Assembly (NCBI GenBank): GCA_012510325.1
Contig: JAAZIG010000059.1
Span: forward strand, 1-7,160
Length of the DNA stretch: 7,160 bases
Source: Bacillota bacterium
Lineage (GTDB): Bacteria > Bacillota > Dethiobacteria > DTU022
Reading direction: 5' to 3'
Below the pieces are notes generated by a model. It saw only the letters and a program-made list of their open reading frames with translations, did not search any database and was not told the DNA's origin. A program made the translations under genes and the position numbers. This document shows positions 6,707-7,160 of this stretch, piece by piece (position 1 is the stretch's first letter; every line of letters begins with the position of its first letter).

Positions 6707-6742
6707 ACAAGTGCAACCCCGTGGTTCACGGCTGTTGCTTGT
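6707..6742. repeat. Extended inverted repeat upstream of the MATE operon
   Basis: The arms ACAAG-tg-CAAC and GTTG-CTTGT pair, with a small bulge, around an inner CCGTG-GTT-CACGG hairpin. Together they span about 36 bp. It lies about 120 bp before the MATE start and next to the terminator-like hairpin at 6745-6786. No T-run fits it as a terminator for the minus strand. It could be an mRNA leader structure or a regulator site; nothing in the sequence decides this. Confidence 0.35.
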
Positions 6743-6744
6743 TT

Positions 6745-6786
6745 AAAAAGATTTAAAGACGAGCAGGCCAAAACCCTTCTCGTCTT
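6745..6786 (-). terminator. Terminator-like hairpin upstream of the MATE operon
   Basis: On the minus strand AAGACGAG and CTCGTCTT form a perfect 8-bp stem (6756-6786). Inside the loop AGG and CCT can pair further. The stem is followed by TAAATCTTTTT. The stem is less GC-rich and the T-run less direct than in the other terminators. It would stop transcripts entering from the right before they reach the MATE gene, or act as an attenuator in a long operon leader. Confidence 0.5.
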
Positions 6787-6822
6787 CGACAAGCTTTGTG
6801 GCAAAAGGCGGAAGACTTCCCG

Positions 6823-6840
6823 GTGATATTAATCTATCAC
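6823..6840. promoter_or_regulatory. Operator-like palindrome GTGATA-N6-TATCAC
   Basis: A perfect 6+6 inverted repeat with a 6-nt AT-rich spacer sits in otherwise GC-rich DNA. This is the size and form of a dimeric repressor site. On the minus strand a weak promoter pair (TTGCGC, 17 nt, TAGATT) overlaps it, which would suit repression. No regulator gene is in the window to match it. Confidence 0.3.
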
Positions 6841-7036
6841 TTCTCCGGAATTCGCGCAACCCCGCCCCGGACAGCCGCAGGCTCGGCCCGGTCTGATCAA
6901 AGATCGCTTGCCGGCACCGGCAAACGGGCACCTCACCGAAACGGCGGTGGACACCCTTGCCTCCAGCTATGGGCTCCTGTCAACCCACACTCAGGACTTG
7001 TCCCTGTTAGACTGTGCCCATGCCGGGCCCGCTTGA
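6833..7036 (+). pseudogene. Possible relic of a PIN-domain (VapC/FitB-like) toxin, C-terminal part
   Basis: A plus-strand frame is open from just after TAA (6830-6832) to TGA (7034-7036). It has no ATG or GTG start and no ribosome binding site; the first possible start is TTG 6908, giving 42 residues. The last part contains LPAPANGHL, TETAVDTLAS and YGLLSTHTQDL. This follows the layout of the PIN-domain C-terminus, where a Pro-Asp-x-x-Ile-Ala-Ala-Thr-Ala helix leads to Gly-Leu-x-Leu-x-Thr-x-Asn-x-x-Asp-Phe. In this copy the usual Asp before the helix appears to be Asn, so a catalytic residue is lost. Codon third positions in this stretch are GC-rich, as in the real genes. The N-terminal two thirds of a toxin are not found upstream, and no antitoxin is visible. 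The match is from memory of the family and weak; it may instead be chance. Confidence 0.3.
6908..6923. repeat. Short perfect inverted repeat TTGCCGG-CA-CCGGCAA
   Basis: Two 7-bp arms surround a 2-nt centre. It lies in the gene-poor gap before the MATE operon. Part of it can alternatively pair with 6957-6961 in a larger minus-strand hairpin. It may be a regulator site or part of a structured RNA. Confidence 0.35.
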
Positions 7037-7070
7037 AAAAGGAAGGAGCCGCCTGCCGGCAGCCCCTCCG
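7037..7070 (-). terminator. Rho-independent terminator of the gene entering from the right
   Basis: On the minus strand GGAGGGGCTGCC and GGCGGCTCCTTCC make a stem of about 12 pairs including three G-U pairs, with a GGCA loop, followed at once by TTTTTC. It starts within about 10 nt of the TAA stop of the partial gene at 7077-7160. It therefore marks the end of that transcription unit. Confidence 0.75.
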
Positions 7071-7076
7071 CTACGC

Positions 7077-7160
7077 TTAGGCAACCCCTTCAGGCGTTAC
7101 CGCTGTCTGCTCAATCTGCGCGTATACCACAACCCGATTCTGAAAAGCATAAGGAGGCCC
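7077..7160 (-). CDS. 3' end of an unidentified gene (5' part outside window)
   Basis: One minus-strand frame is open from the window edge through 27 codons to TAA at 7077-7079, and the other two frames stop earlier. The visible tail includes AFQNRVVVYAQIEQ and ends TPEGVA. The terminator hairpin begins just after this stop, which supports the frame. The fragment is too short to assign a family. Confidence 0.5.
   Translation of the reverse strand, partial: GPPYAFQNRVVVYAQIEQTAVTPEGVA

Noticed and set aside
6680..6708. Vegetative promoter candidate TTGTCA with TATTGA 16 nt downstream, for the MATE operon
   Set aside because: The -10 match is poor and several equally weak pairs exist nearby, so no single promoter can be defended.
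6743..6931. Minus-strand frame of 62 codons starting at GTG 6931
   Set aside because: There is no usable ribosome binding site, the translation is arginine-rich with no pattern, and its last third is the terminator-like hairpin with the stop inside the T-run.
6919..6990. T-box leader resemblance (minus strand GGGTGTCCACCGCC)
   Set aside because: The obligatory TGGNACCGCG core is not present, and no specifier or proper terminator/antiterminator pair is found.

Overview
The window looks like part of a Gram-positive, probably spore-forming Firmicute of the Clostridia type with a moderately high GC content. The reasons are strong AGGAGG-type ribosome binding sites, TTG start codons placed behind good Shine-Dalgarno sites, a sequence resembling a sigma-H promoter, and protein families common in that group. 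This is inference; no marker gene is present to name the species.

Every convincing gene lies on the minus strand, so transcription runs from high to low coordinates. At the right edge (7077-7160) is the last part of an unidentified gene, closed by a GC-rich terminator hairpin. Next comes about 490 bp without an intact gene (6586-7076). It holds a second terminator-like hairpin, several inverted repeats, and on the plus strand a short open frame that resembles the C-terminal end of a PIN-domain (VapC/FitB-like) toxin, probably a relic.

Then comes a compact four-gene cluster that reads as one operon: a MATE-family efflux protein (6585-5209), a half-size ABC exporter (5164-3431), a cytoplasmic GH13 alpha-glucosidase (3359-1626) and a small cysteine-containing protein of the DUF6125 type (1598-1089). 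The gaps are 44, 71 and 27 nt, each with a ribosome binding site and none with a terminator. A clear intrinsic terminator (1001-1026) closes the cluster. The pair of exporters suggests removal of small molecules. The alpha-glucosidase suggests intracellular use of short glucosides. A joint role for the four genes is not proven.

At the left is a separate transcription unit behind a sigma-H-like promoter (887-913). It encodes a secreted repeat protein starting at TTG 771 and running off the window at base 1. It has a signal peptide, Leu-x-x-Gly heptads, a zone of PGL-x-x-I motifs and then nearly identical 33-residue (99-bp) tandem repeats. This is the least ordinary gene in the window.
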